42,179 nt of DNA from Zoogloeaceae bacterium. GTDB taxonomy: Bacteria > Pseudomonadota > Gammaproteobacteria > Burkholderiales > Rhodocyclaceae. This document shows, one piece after another, positions 1-7,448 of the stretch. Position 1 is the stretch's first letter; the number at the start of each line of letters is the position of its first letter. The notes under the pieces are model-generated. The model worked only from the letters and a program-made list of their open reading frames with translations. It had not been told where the DNA came from and did no database searches. A program made the position numbers and the translations under genes. The DNA is taken from positions 1 to 42,179 of the forward strand of contig JAISRR010000131.1 of assembly GCA_031273565.1 (NCBI GenBank). Reading direction: 5' to 3'.

Positions 1-1
1 C

Positions 2-304
2 GGCGAGAAGAAAGAGGCGACGGAATGGCATCGCATCACTTTCTTCGGTCGTCTGGCCGAGATTGCGGGGCAATACCTGAAAAAAGGCTCGCAGGTTTAT
101 GTGGAAGGCAGCCTCAGAACCCGCAAGTGGACGGACAAGGAAGGCAATGACCGTTACACCACCGAGATTCGCGCCGATGAAATGAAGATGCTGGGCGGCA
201 AGAGCGAGGAACAAACCCCGCAGGCCGCGCCCGCCGCAACAAAACCCACGGAGCCAAAACCCGCCGCGTCCGATGACTTCGGCGATGACGACATCCCGTT
301 TTGA
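2..304 (+). CDS. ssb: Single-stranded DNA-binding protein, 5' end cut by window
   Basis: C-terminal about 100 residues of an SSB. The reading frame is open from base 2, so the start and most of the OB fold lie outside the window. Visible are the last OB-fold strands ([20 protein letters not shown] and [17 protein letters not shown]), a low-complexity Ala/Pro/Lys linker and the acidic tip DDDIPF, which in SSBs recruits repair and replication proteins. It protects ssDNA during phage or element replication and recombination. The exonuclease gene follows directly, the usual ssb-recombinase arrangement of phages. Identity is firm; whether it is the element's own copy is inferred from context. Confidence 0.93.
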   Translation, partial: GEKKEATEWHRITFFGRLAEIAGQYLKKGSQVYVEGSLRTRKWTDKEGNDRYTTEIRADEMKMLGGKSEEQTPQAAPAATKPTEPKPAASDDFGDDDIPF

Positions 305-315
305 AGGAAAAGATG

Positions 316-1926
316 ATGGAAATTCATGAAATTCAACAAGGCAGCCCAAAATGGCACGACTTCCGCGCCCGTCACCTGAACGCCAGTGACGCGCCAGCCA
401 TGTTGGGCGTGTCGTCCTACAAAACCCGGTCGCAACTCATCTACGAGTACGCGACCGGCCTCACGCCGGAAATTGACGCGGCAACACAGGCGCGGTTCGA
501 TGAAGGCCACTGGCTGGAAGATTTGGCGCGTCCGATTGCCGAGGAGATTATCGGCGATGAGCTTTACCCGCTAGTTGGCAGCAATGGAAAGTACGCCGCC
601 TCTTTTGACGGCCTGACAGCGGACGATAAAATCGTTTGGGAACACAAAACCCTGAACGACAGCATCCGTTCCGCCTGTAAGGAATGGGAAGATTGCGAAG
701 GTGTGCGCATAGGGCGCGGATACGCTTCCGCGCTGCCCGAATACCTTCGTGCGCAAATGGAACAACAGTTGTTTGTCAGCGGCGCGGAGAAAGTCATTTT
801 TTTGGCGACGAAGCGGGAAGGCGAAACGCTGGTTGAGCGCGTGGAAATGATTTACGAGCCGGATGAATCGTTGCGCCAGCGCATCATCACCGGGTGGGAA
901 CAGTTTGAAAAGGATGTGGCCGCATACGTCCCGGAACCCGAAGCCGCGCCGGAGCCGGTTGGCAAATCACCGGAAACCCTGCCCGCCCTGCGCATCGAAG
1001 TTTCCGGGCAGGTCACGGCCAGCAACCTTGCCGAATTCAAGGCAACTGCGCTGGCGGTGTTCCAAAACATCAACACTGACTTGAAAACCGATGAAGATTT
1101 TGCCGACGCTGAAAAGACAGTGAAATGGTGCGCCGATGTTGAAAAGCGCCTTGAAGCGGCCAAGGAACATGTTCTTGGGCAGATGACTACGGTGGATGAG
1201 GTTTGCCGAACTGTAGATGAACTGAAAGAAACTTCCCGGCAAATCCGCCTGAAGCTGGACAAGGCGGTGAAGAGCCAAAAGGAAGCTATCAAAGAAAATC
1301 TGGTTAGCGAAGCGTTACGCGCCTGGGGGGAACACTACGCAGACCTGAGTGCTGAACTGAAAAGCATAGTTGCGCTGGAAATTCCCCGTCCGAATTTCGC
1401 CCTTGCCATCAAGGGGCTGAAGACGCTTTCAAGCATCAGAAACGCGCTTGATACCGCGCTGGCGCAAGCCAAGATTGACGCCGACGCGCTGGCGCGGGAT
1501 TACCGGGAAAAGCTGGCATGGTTCGATGAGACAGCCAAAGACTACCGCGCCATTTTTCATAACTTGCAACAGTTGATTGCAAAGCCGCTCGATGATTTCA
1601 AGGTGGCCGTCCATTACCGCATTGGCGGGCATCGGCGCAATGAAGAAATGCGCATTGAAGCCGAACGCGAGCGCATCAGGAAGGAAGAAGCGGCAAAGCT
1701 GGAAGCCGAACAACGCGCCAAAGAAGCCGGACAAGCCGCAATTGAAGGCGCGGCAAAACGCGAAGCCTTGGCGCAAGACATCAAACCCGCAATCGTCGCG
1801 GACAACAGCGACATTCGCGAATTTCTCAAGACCAGAGATTTCGGCAAGGAAGAATCCCACATCCGCGCCGTGCTGGTCGAATTCGTTCGGTTTCAAACCA
1901 CATTTTATCAGGAGAAAATGAAATGA
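316..1926 (+). CDS. YqaJ/lambda-exonuclease-type recombinase with C-terminal coiled-coil extension
   Basis: The N-terminal about 200 residues form a YqaJ viral recombinase (PD-(D/E)xK) domain. Seen: GSPKWHDFRARHLNASD (residues 9-25), the E-x3-R helix near 69, AASFDGL with Asp98, and WEHKT with Glu109 and Lys111, which complete the catalytic set. A Gln-rich helix (YLRAQMEQQL) follows. Members of this family resect dsDNA 5'-3' and work with a RecT/Bet annealase, which is not in the window. The remaining about 330 residues are Lys/Glu-rich and helical, probably coiled coil, and are unusual for a bare YqaJ nuclease. Start: ATG at 316 has an AAGGAA Shine-Dalgarno 5-10 bases upstream; ATG 313 and TTG 301 are alternatives. 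Confidence 0.85.
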   Translation: MEIHEIQQGSPKWHDFRARHLNASDAPAMLGVSSYKTRSQLIYEYATGLTPEIDAATQARFDEGHWLEDLARPIAEEIIGDELYPLVGSNGKYAASFDGLTADDKIVWEHKTLNDSIRSACKEWEDCEGVRIGRGYASALPEYLRAQMEQQLFVSGAEKVIFLATKREGETLVERVEMIYEPDESLRQRIITGWEQFEKDVAAYVPEPEAAPEPVGKSPETLPALRIEVSGQVTASNLAEFKATALAVFQNINTDLKTDEDFADAEKTVKWCADVEKRLEAAKEHVLGQMTTVDEVCRTVDELKETSRQIRLKLDKAVKSQKEAIKENLVSEALRAWGEHYADLSAELKSIVALEIPRPNFALAIKGLKTLSSIRNALDTALAQAKIDADALARDYREKLAWFDETAKDYRAIFHNLQQLIAKPLDDFKVAVHYRIGGHRRNEEMRIEAERERIRKEEAAKLEAEQRAKEAGQAAIEGAAKREALAQDIKPAIVADNSDIREFLKTRDFGKEESHIRAVLVEFVRFQTTFYQEKMK

Positions 1927-2585
1927 AAGAGCGCCCGATAATCTTTTCTGCGCCGATGGTTCGCACCATTCTTGAAGACAGGAAAAACATGACGCGCCAG
2001 GTTATTAACTACTTGCCGGGTTTCAGGATGATAACCGAGTTTAAACCCAGCGACACGCCGGGTTACAAATGGACTTTTCGCGACATCCAAATGATGTGGC
2101 ACGATATTAAGGAATTGGAGTGCCCCTACGGGAAACCCGGAGACCGCCTCTGGGTGAAAGAAACATTTGCTACAAAATCCCTCGTCGGAAATTCTATTAT
2201 GAGTTACCCGATTTACCGTGCAGACGGTGAAAGAATGGGAGTCAAATGGGCACCGTCAATTCACATGCCGCGATGGGCTTCCCGCATCCTGCTTGAAATA
2301 ACAGATGTGCGCGTTGACCGCCTACAGGACATCACAGAAGAGGATGCAATCGCGGAAGGAATAAAAAAATTATCGAAAGATAATGGCAGAACATGGAAAT
2401 ATGGCATTCCGGATAATGATGGACTGCCGGGTAACGATAATCACGGTTGGCCGTGGCAGGAATGGTGTAATACGCCAATAGACGCTTTTCGCAAACTGTG
2501 GGATTCCATCAATTCCGCTCGCGGATATGGGTGGAAAGAAAATCCGTGGGTGTGGGTAATTGAGTTCAGGAGGATTGAAAAATGA
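1923..2585 (+). CDS. Phage ASCH/PUA-like protein
   Basis: 220 residues of a widespread phage family often annotated only as phage protein or morphogenetic protein. Recognisable segments are the opening KERPIIFSAPMVRTILEDRK, YGKPGDRLWVKETFA, MPRWASRILLEITDVRVDRL and the closing AFRKLWDSIN plus NPWVWVIEFRRI. This pattern resembles ASCH-domain proteins, which are PUA-like and expected to bind RNA or modified nucleotides; the biochemical role is not established. The ATG overlaps the exonuclease stop (ATGAAATGA), so the two are probably translationally coupled. Its own stop overlaps the next start. Confidence 0.7.
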   Translation: MKERPIIFSAPMVRTILEDRKNMTRQVINYLPGFRMITEFKPSDTPGYKWTFRDIQMMWHDIKELECPYGKPGDRLWVKETFATKSLVGNSIMSYPIYRADGERMGVKWAPSIHMPRWASRILLEITDVRVDRLQDITEEDAIAEGIKKLSKDNGRTWKYGIPDNDGLPGNDNHGWPWQEWCNTPIDAFRKLWDSINSARGYGWKENPWVWVIEFRRIEK

Positions 2586-2755
2586 AATTCACACTGACTA
2601 TTGTTGATGATTCAGACGGCAAATCCGTCAACATCAGCATTGAATTTGACCCGCCGATCGGCGAGGGGCAACCCGAAACTCCGGCCATGTATATCGGCGC
2701 GAAGATTCTCGAACTGATCAAAAATATTACGGAAAAAAGAGAGGTCATAAAATGA
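2582..2755 (+). CDS. Small hypothetical phage protein (57 aa)
   Basis: Begins MKFTLTIVDDSDGKSVNISI and ends EKREVIK. A beta-strand-rich N-terminus is followed by an amphipathic helix (GAKILELIKNITEKRE). It has an AGGAGG Shine-Dalgarno 8 bases before the ATG, overlaps the previous stop, and its own stop overlaps the next ATG, so it fits the translationally coupled series. No family recognised. Confidence 0.6.
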   Translation: MKFTLTIVDDSDGKSVNISIEFDPPIGEGQPETPAMYIGAKILELIKNITEKREVIK

Positions 2756-2877
2756 CCAACGTATTTGACTTTTTCTGCTATCACATCTGGATGCACTTGC
2801 CTATTCGCGCACAGGCTTCCATCGTCGGAATGTGGGCGTTGGCATACGCCGGACGTTATGCCTACGAGGAGGATTGA
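2752..2877 (+). CDS. Very small hypothetical phage protein (41 aa)
   Basis: Begins MTNVFDFFCYHIWMHLP and ends YAGRYAYEED. It overlaps the preceding stop by ATGA and ends in the same GAGGAGGATTGA junction that provides the Shine-Dalgarno for the next gene. One moderately hydrophobic aromatic stretch may associate with membrane, but it is weak. No function assigned. Support is context and spacing only. Confidence 0.5.
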   Translation: MTNVFDFFCYHIWMHLPIRAQASIVGMWALAYAGRYAYEED

Positions 2878-2880
2878 AAA

Positions 2881-3153
2881 ATGAAAGTGATTCAAAAACG
2901 CCAATATTCTGCCATTTATTGGGGCGGCGAAAACAGGAAAGAAGTAAGCGAGTGGCTAAAGTTGAAGATTCCGCACCCGACCTACTTTTCTGACGACGGG
3001 GAACTTTGCATCACGTCGGGACACGGTTTCCTAAAATTTAAAACCCCCTGCTACATTGTGCTTGATGGCGTGGGGCAAGTTGCATTAGAGATGCTGAAAG
3101 CCTACTCTCCAGATGACTTTTCAAAACGTTTCATGGTTTTAGAGGAGGATTGA
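2881..3153 (+). CDS. Hypothetical phage protein (90 aa)
   Basis: Starts three bases after the previous stop, with GAGGAGGA 7-14 bases upstream. The sequence (MKVIQKRQYSAIYWGGENRK to KRFMVLEED) is soluble and mixed alpha/beta, with no motif I can name. The gene ends in another copy of the AGGAGGATTGA junction. Its placement in the coupled run of small early genes suggests an accessory role, but nothing in the sequence defines it. Confidence 0.62.
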   Translation: MKVIQKRQYSAIYWGGENRKEVSEWLKLKIPHPTYFSDDGELCITSGHGFLKFKTPCYIVLDGVGQVALEMLKAYSPDDFSKRFMVLEED

Positions 3154-3156
3154 GAA

Positions 3157-3591
3157 ATGAACGCAAAAGAACTTGCCGCATTGCTGAACGGATGCAAATA
3201 CCTGGATGAGGTCTCTAAAGAATTAGAGGCGCAAGCGAAAGAAAATCGCTTGGTGATCGTGTTCGGTTGCAGCGATGATCTTATGGAATTCAGGGGCGCA
3301 ATATACGATGAACTAGACGCTTATGACGGGACAACGGCATATCTTGACAGCAATGGTTTATTGGAAAATAAATGCAGTGATGACTGCCCGTATTTTGCTG
3401 AAAAGAAAGACAATGCTGTTTCGATAGAAGCAAAGTGGTGCTCTAACGACATTGGCGCAAGCTGGACATTTGAAACAAGTATCCCGCATGAGACATTTGA
3501 CGTTATAGAAGACGGTGAGATTTATTGCCGGGGAATCGTGTTTTCATTGGATAGCGTACTGCACGACGAATACCCGGAGGGCGTGAAATGA
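3157..3591 (+). CDS. Conserved phage protein of unknown function (144 aa)
   Basis: Resembles a recurring prophage family with an N-terminal MNAKELAALLNG, a central VIVFGCSDDLMEFRGAI, a variable acidic middle, and C-terminal IPHETFDVIEDGEIYCRGIV. It is acidic with several cysteines and no membrane segment. The function of the family is unknown to me. It has a strong GAGGAGGA ribosome-binding site and its stop overlaps the next gene's ATG. Confidence 0.68.
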   Translation: MNAKELAALLNGCKYLDEVSKELEAQAKENRLVIVFGCSDDLMEFRGAIYDELDAYDGTTAYLDSNGLLENKCSDDCPYFAEKKDNAVSIEAKWCSNDIGASWTFETSIPHETFDVIEDGEIYCRGIVFSLDSVLHDEYPEGVK

Positions 3592-3887
3592 ACATGAACG
3601 ACCCGCATATCCCCGTTTCTATCGCCCTGCAATACGAAGCCGCGCTGGAAAAGATTTCGGAACTGGAAGAAGAACGACAGGCGCTTGATGATCTTTGCCT
3701 TGAACAGCACAAGGCGCTGGCGGCCTGCGCTGACGCGCTTCACAAAGCAAAACTGGCGATTGACGGTTATTGCGTGAGTAAAGACGCGGCTTTCAAAAAA
3801 ATCAATCGCAAAAAGCGTCCTTTTATCGGTTTTGGCCCGCCGATTGCGCGGGCGGTTGATGCTGAAAAATACACCTGTTACGGATGA
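3588..3887 (+). CDS. Hypothetical coiled-coil phage protein (99 aa)
   Basis: The first 70 residues carry Leu/Glu heptads (EAALEKISELEEERQALDDL) predicting a coiled coil; the C-terminus is basic with a short Gly/Pro-rich tail. It starts in an ATGA overlap with the previous gene, and ATG 3594 is an in-frame alternative. No recognised family; coupling and Shine-Dalgarno context (GGAGG) support expression. Confidence 0.58.
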   Translation: MNMNDPHIPVSIALQYEAALEKISELEEERQALDDLCLEQHKALAACADALHKAKLAIDGYCVSKDAAFKKINRKKRPFIGFGPPIARAVDAEKYTCYG

Positions 3888-3894
3888 TAATATC

Positions 3895-4092
3895 ATGACA
3901 AAACCCAAACAACGCAACAACGACATAGTTGACGCCCATCTTGACGCAGTGCTTAAAGCCAGCGGTTCGGCGCTGCGCAATTACTCAATGCAAGGCACTC
4001 TCAATGCCATGCGTGATGCAATGCGGCATGCGATGGACGCCGCTGTCGAGCACGACAGAAAGTTGCGCGATAAATCTGGTGCCGAAAAATGA
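3895..4092 (+). CDS. Small hypothetical helical protein (65 aa)
   Basis: Begins MTKPKQRNNDIVDAHLDAVL and is almost wholly helical and charged. The frame is open from 3832, but ATG 3895, just after the preceding stop, is the natural start; the Shine-Dalgarno is weak. Its stop overlaps the next ATG (AAATGACACG), which supports it being translated. No function assigned. Confidence 0.5.
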   Translation: MTKPKQRNNDIVDAHLDAVLKASGSALRNYSMQGTLNAMRDAMRHAMDAAVEHDRKLRDKSGAEK

Positions 4093-4625
4093 CACGCGGC
4101 AAAAGAAATCCCACGCCCACGCCAAATAATGCGCCTGTTATGCGTGATGCAATCAAAGCGCAGGTATTGAAATACCTTGAATCTGGCGGGGAGTTTTCGG
4201 CGGTGCAAATTGCAACGGGCATTGGCCGGAAAGAATGGCAGGGGAGCGTTAATACGATCATTAACGACTTGCGAACCGATGGAATTGTACAATCGCGCTC
4301 CCCCGGCAAGGGCGAGGGGCGCGGATTGATGCACTCATTTGTTCATCAAGCCCATAAACCGCCGCCGAAAAGAAAACCCGCCGCGAAGAAAATCCCGGCA
4401 CCGGATTACAACCCGGACGCCGTAGGGTTTGACCCCGTGAAACGCGCCGCCGCGCTGGAAGATGAGCTTGAGAAACAGAAATCGCTGAATTGGCAGCTTT
4501 TGGGCGTCTTGACAGACATTCGCATTATTGTTGACCCCGACGGGAAAATCCCGGTTTATAAGCTTGCCGGGCAAATTGAAAAGCTGTTTTCAGCGAATAA
4601 AGGCAAGAAAAATGTCATCGCTTGA
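4089..4625 (+). CDS. Hypothetical phage protein with winged-helix-like N-terminus
   Basis: 178 residues. Residues about 18-75 (RDAIKAQVLKYLESGGEFSA, then IATGIGRKEWQGSVNTIIND) read like a small winged-helix DNA-binding domain, followed by a basic Pro/Lys linker (KPPPKRKPAAKK) and a C-terminal helical region. It could be a regulator or replication accessory protein. The gene starts in an ATGA overlap, and its 3' end overlaps the -35 box of a strong promoter for the next block. No specific family recognised. Confidence 0.55.
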   Translation: MTRGKRNPTPTPNNAPVMRDAIKAQVLKYLESGGEFSAVQIATGIGRKEWQGSVNTIINDLRTDGIVQSRSPGKGEGRGLMHSFVHQAHKPPPKRKPAAKKIPAPDYNPDAVGFDPVKRAAALEDELEKQKSLNWQLLGVLTDIRIIVDPDGKIPVYKLAGQIEKLFSANKGKKNVIA

Positions 4626-4650
4626 CATGCTCCACGTTCCGGGTTATCTT
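4622..4650 (+). promoter_or_regulatory. Strong sigma-70 promoter ahead of antirepressor leader
   Basis: Consensus -35 TTGACA (4622-4627), 17-base spacer and -10 TATCTT (4645-4650). Transcription would begin near 4657 and enter a leader with a palindrome, an intrinsic terminator and a structured region before the antirepressor. Read by eye, not tested. Confidence 0.65.
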
Positions 4651-4682
4651 CCCGTCTGCCAGCAAACAACTGGCAACGGGTT

Positions 4683-4695
4683 TGACAGCCTGTCA
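4683..4695. promoter_or_regulatory. 13-bp perfect palindrome, possible operator
   Basis: TGACAG-C-CTGTCA lies about 30 bases downstream of the predicted transcription start. Its position suits a repressor site or an RNA-pairing element. The cognate protein is not identifiable. Confidence 0.4.
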
Positions 4696-4708
4696 TGGAG
4701 CGGCCAAG

Positions 4709-4739
4709 AGCCGCTACGCGAAACGCAAGCGGCTTTTTT
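4709..4739 (+). terminator. Intrinsic terminator inside the antirepressor leader
   Basis: AGCCGCT (4709-4715) pairs with AGCGGCT (4728-4734) around an inner GCG-AAA-CGC hairpin, followed by a run of six T. It lies about 50 bases into the transcript from the promoter at 4622 and upstream of the antirepressor, so it would act as an attenuator or immunity terminator. Confidence 0.65.
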
Positions 4740-4761
4740 GCGCCTTGGTGTGTCCAGCAAT

Positions 4762-4834
4762 GGGCGACCGGGCGGGAGGAGCCGCAAGGCTCGCCGGTGC
4801 TCCATCGGTCTGTCAACTCCCGTCTCGGTCGCCC
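4762..4834 (+). ncRNA. Structured RNA candidate in ash/icd-like leader
   Basis: A 9-bp outer stem (GGGCGACCG 4762-4770 with CGGTCGCCC 4826-4834), an inner GGGA/TCCC pair, and a nested hairpin GAGCC-GCAA-GGCTC (4779-4792) with a GNRA tetraloop. Overlapping reading frames here resemble the Ash/Icd-type frames seen upstream of antirepressors in P4-like satellites and other prophages. In P4, a small RNA processed from such a leader (CI RNA) controls termination. Equivalence is inference from layout only. Confidence 0.42.
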
Positions 4835-4886
4835 ACCCTTTTGACAGAGGGTTGGCGGTTCAAAACCGCAACTGGAGCACTACATT

Positions 4887-5978
4887 ATGGCACATCAAGC
4901 CCTATCCCTTGGCGCGTCCGCGCCTGCCTTACCCAAGCCAAATATTCTCAAAACCACGGTCGAATCTGTCCGCGCTCACGCGGGCGGCTATTCGCTGGAT
5001 GTCGTATCCGGCGATTGCGGATTCGGCGCGGCATTGCCCCCCGGTCATGCGCCAGAACCGGGCGACAGGCTCATTTTCTCGTATCCACCCGGCGCAAACC
5101 ATTTTGAACACGACGCCACAGGCTACCGCCTTGAACGCGATGGCGTCCTCATTTCCCAATTCCCAGAACCCGTCAAGGAGCAATCCATGAACACCCTCAT
5201 CGCCATCAACCCCGCCACCATCGGCGGCGAAACCGTCCAGACCGTCAACGCTCGTGAGCTTCATGCTTTTTTGGAAGTCAAGAAAGACTTCTCGGACTGG
5301 ATCAAGGCGCAGCTTGAACTCTTCGTTCAAGGTGTTGACTACGCAGTTTTTAACCATAATGAGTATGCCAATATTTTCCCCCAAAAAGGGGAAAACTCAC
5401 AACCATGCGAAGCGCGGGGGAGGAAGCCTGTTGAATATGCCCTGACAATAGAATGTGCAAAGCATATCTCTATGATGAGCCGTACCGAAAAGGGAAAACA
5501 GGCTCGAAACTATTTCATCGCTTGCGAGCGTCAAGTGAAGGCCGGGGTGTCATCCCTCCCGAAGAACCTGACTGAAGCCCTTCGCCTTGCCGCTGATCTG
5601 AACGAGCAAAAGGAGCTTGCCGAAGCCCGCGCCCTTGAAGCAGAACGCACAAAGGCGTGGATAGGCTCAAACCGGGAAGCGACAGCAATGGCAACCGCTT
5701 CCGCCGCAGTGCGCGAAAAGAAGCGTCTGGAAATTGAGCTTGATCATTCAAAAGAGTACGCCACCGTGAAGCGCATGGAGATGCTCTATCACGGCCAGAA
5801 ATTCAACTGGCGCTTGCTGAAATCCACGGCTATCGAGATGGGCATCCCTTCGATGGATATATTTGACCAGAACTACGGCACGGTCAAAGCCTATCACGCT
5901 GATGTCTGGCGCGAAGCCTACGCGCTGGAAATTCCGGCAGCCCCGTCTAACGATGATCTGGCGGAAAACGCCGCCTGA
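4887..5978 (+). CDS. AntA/AntB-type phage antirepressor
   Basis: Phage antirepressors bind and inactivate the prophage repressor. Counting from ATG 5187, residues about 19-100 match the AntA/AntB domain (VNARELHAFLEVKKDFSDWI, then EYALTIECAKHISMMSRTEK and ARNYFIACERQ). A helical linker and a C-terminal KilA-C-like region (KSTAIEMGIPSMDIFDQNYG) follow. Two starts are possible: ATG 5187 with an ideal AAGGAG, giving 263 aa, or ATG 4887 with GGAG further upstream, giving 363 aa with a 100-residue N-terminal extension. I annotate the long form because the extension is uninterrupted and protein-like. The stop is two bases before the next gene. Confidence 0.82.
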   Translation: MAHQALSLGASAPALPKPNILKTTVESVRAHAGGYSLDVVSGDCGFGAALPPGHAPEPGDRLIFSYPPGANHFEHDATGYRLERDGVLISQFPEPVKEQSMNTLIAINPATIGGETVQTVNARELHAFLEVKKDFSDWIKAQLELFVQGVDYAVFNHNEYANIFPQKGENSQPCEARGRKPVEYALTIECAKHISMMSRTEKGKQARNYFIACERQVKAGVSSLPKNLTEALRLAADLNEQKELAEARALEAERTKAWIGSNREATAMATASAAVREKKRLEIELDHSKEYATVKRMEMLYHGQKFNWRLLKSTAIEMGIPSMDIFDQNYGTVKAYHADVWREAYALEIPAAPSNDDLAENAA

Positions 5979-5980
5979 CG

Positions 5981-6193
5981 ATGGAACGCAACATTTTCCT
6001 GACCGATGAAGAGCTTGCGCACTTGACTGGGCGCAAGCTCAAAAGCGGGCAAATTGAGCAACTTCGGCGTATGATGATTCCGTTCCACGTAAATGCGCTT
6101 GGGCGGCCTGTCGTAACGCTTTCCGCTATCGAGGGCGGGCGCGTTGAACCGAAAAAGGAACCGAAATGGACACCGCGATGTCTGGCGGCGTGA
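5981..6193 (+). CDS. DUF4224 domain protein, excisionase-like
   Basis: 70 residues. FLTDEELAHLTGRKLKSGQ (5-23), then PFHVNALGRPVV (about 34-45) is the DUF4224 signature. These small proteins commonly sit directly upstream of tyrosine integrases and are thought to be winged-helix DNA-binding excisionase or integrase-directing factors. Here it lies seven bases from the integrase and two bases after the antirepressor. The role in excision is inferred from family and position. Confidence 0.75.
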   Translation: MERNIFLTDEELAHLTGRKLKSGQIEQLRRMMIPFHVNALGRPVVTLSAIEGGRVEPKKEPKWTPRCLAA

Positions 6194-6199
6194 GAAATC

Positions 6200-7240
6200 A
6201 TGGGAAGGAAACCGTCCGTCAATTTCAACTTGCCCGCCGGAATGCGCGTCAAGCGCCTTGCGGGCGGGAAGGCGTGGTATTACCTTGAAACCCGTGCGCC
6301 GGACGGAAAACGCAAGTGGGAACCGCTCGGAAACGACTACCCGGAAGCCTTGCGCCGGTACGCGGATCGTGTGGAAACCGCAACCGCGCCTGCCGTCACC
6401 GTGCCGGAAATGCTGACCGCGTGGCTTGCGGCTACGCTTCCCGGAAGGAAACCAGGGACGCAAAAGGACATCCAGTACTGCCTCCCGAATCTGCTTGAGT
6501 TTTTCGGCAACCCGCCTGCCACGCTAGAGGATGTCGAGCCGCATCACGTCCGGCAGTATCTTGACTGGCGAAAAGCGAAAGTGCGCGCCAATCGTGAAAT
6601 CGCATGGTTTTCCGCCGCGTGGAACTGGGCGCGGGATACCGGGAAAACCCGTGCGCAGAATCCGACGCAAGGCGTCAAGCGCAACAAGGAAACCGGACGA
6701 AGCATTTATGTCGAAGATGACGAGCTATACGCCTTGCTTTTCCACGCCGACGAACCGCTGAAAGAGGCAATGGAACTGGCGTATCTCATCGGCCAGCGCC
6801 CGTGCGATTTACGCGGAATCAGCGAGACAGACATTAGGGACAACGCAATTTCTGTCACGCAGGATAAGACCGGCGCGAAACTGCGCATTGAAATCACGGG
6901 TGATCTTGCGGCGCTGGTCGAGCGCATCAGGGCGCGAAAGGCATCAATCAAAGGGGTTCGCAGCCTGGCATTGATTTGTGATGAAAAAGGGTTGCCGCTG
7001 ACAAAATCATCCCTGCGCCGCCGGTTCGACGAGGCCAGAATCCGCGCCGCAGAATCCGCGCCAACACCGGGACAGGCGGCGCGAATCCGGTCAATTCAAT
7101 TTCGGGACTTGAGAGCCAAGGCCGCTAGCGACGTTGAGAACCTGGAACGCGCTCAGGCCATTATGGGGCATACTCGAATCGCAATGACAGAGCATTATGT
7201 GCGGAATAGGAAAGGCAAGAAAATTGCGCCAGTGCGGTAA
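6200..7240 (+). CDS. int: Tyrosine-type site-specific integrase
   Basis: 346 residues. An N-terminal arm-binding region is followed by a SAM-like core-binding domain (about 66-150) and the catalytic domain. Catalytic residues seen: Arg200 in GQRPCDL, a Lys at 223 (TQDKTGAK), FRDLR (301-305) where the classical H-x-x-R histidine is Arg302 and the arginine is Arg305, His324 in GHTRIAMTEHY and the nucleophile Tyr333. The His-to-Arg change occurs in a subgroup of phage integrases and need not inactivate. It ends 62 bases from the 3' end of tRNA-Leu, the presumed attachment site. Confidence 0.93.
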   Translation: MGRKPSVNFNLPAGMRVKRLAGGKAWYYLETRAPDGKRKWEPLGNDYPEALRRYADRVETATAPAVTVPEMLTAWLAATLPGRKPGTQKDIQYCLPNLLEFFGNPPATLEDVEPHHVRQYLDWRKAKVRANREIAWFSAAWNWARDTGKTRAQNPTQGVKRNKETGRSIYVEDDELYALLFHADEPLKEAMELAYLIGQRPCDLRGISETDIRDNAISVTQDKTGAKLRIEITGDLAALVERIRARKASIKGVRSLALICDEKGLPLTKSSLRRRFDEARIRAAESAPTPGQAARIRSIQFRDLRAKAASDVENLERAQAIMGHTRIAMTEHYVRNRKGKKIAPVR

Positions 7241-7241
7241 A

Positions 7242-7272
7242 AATTACAGAACGAACCAGGAATTACAGAACG
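7242..7272. repeat. Direct repeat between int and tRNA-Leu
   Basis: AATTACAGAACG occurs at 7242-7253 and 7261-7272 (19-bp period), directly after the integrase stop. Paired short direct repeats next to an attachment core are typical of integrase arm-type or Xis binding sites; that function is inferred. Confidence 0.5.
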
Positions 7273-7302
7273 GAGAAAAATCAAAAACACCCCTGAAACC
7301 CT

Positions 7303-7387
7303 TGGTGCGCGGGGCGGGAATCGAACCCGCACGCCTTGCGGCGCTGGAACCTAAATCCAGTGCGTCTACCAATTCCGCCACCCACGC
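7303..7387 (-). tRNA. tRNA-Leu (anticodon TAG); probable integration site
   Basis: 85 bases on the minus strand. The acceptor GCGTGGG pairs with CCCGCGC (one G-U), discriminator A, encoded CCA (7303-7305). The D-arm reads GGCGGAATTGGTAGACGC, the anticodon loop TTTAGGT gives TAG, and a long variable arm and T-loop TTCGATT follow. The 3' end faces the integrase gene, the standard arrangement for an element integrated in a tRNA 3' half. Confidence 0.95.
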
Positions 7388-7448
7388 AAGCCCGTCATTT
7401 TAATGGAGAACTCGTATACTGTCAGTCTGCTTAACGTTGCGTTTGTTC

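Noticed and set aside
4622-5107. 161-codon Ash-like ORF in the antirepressor leader
   Set aside because: The frame passes through the promoter -35 box, an intrinsic terminator and the structured region and overlaps the antirepressor in another frame. It is kept only as a hint of an ash/icd-type leader.
7197-7403. 68-codon ORF over tRNA-Leu
   Set aside because: The translation (RGAGIEPARLA) is the typical antisense product of a tRNA T-arm, not a gene.
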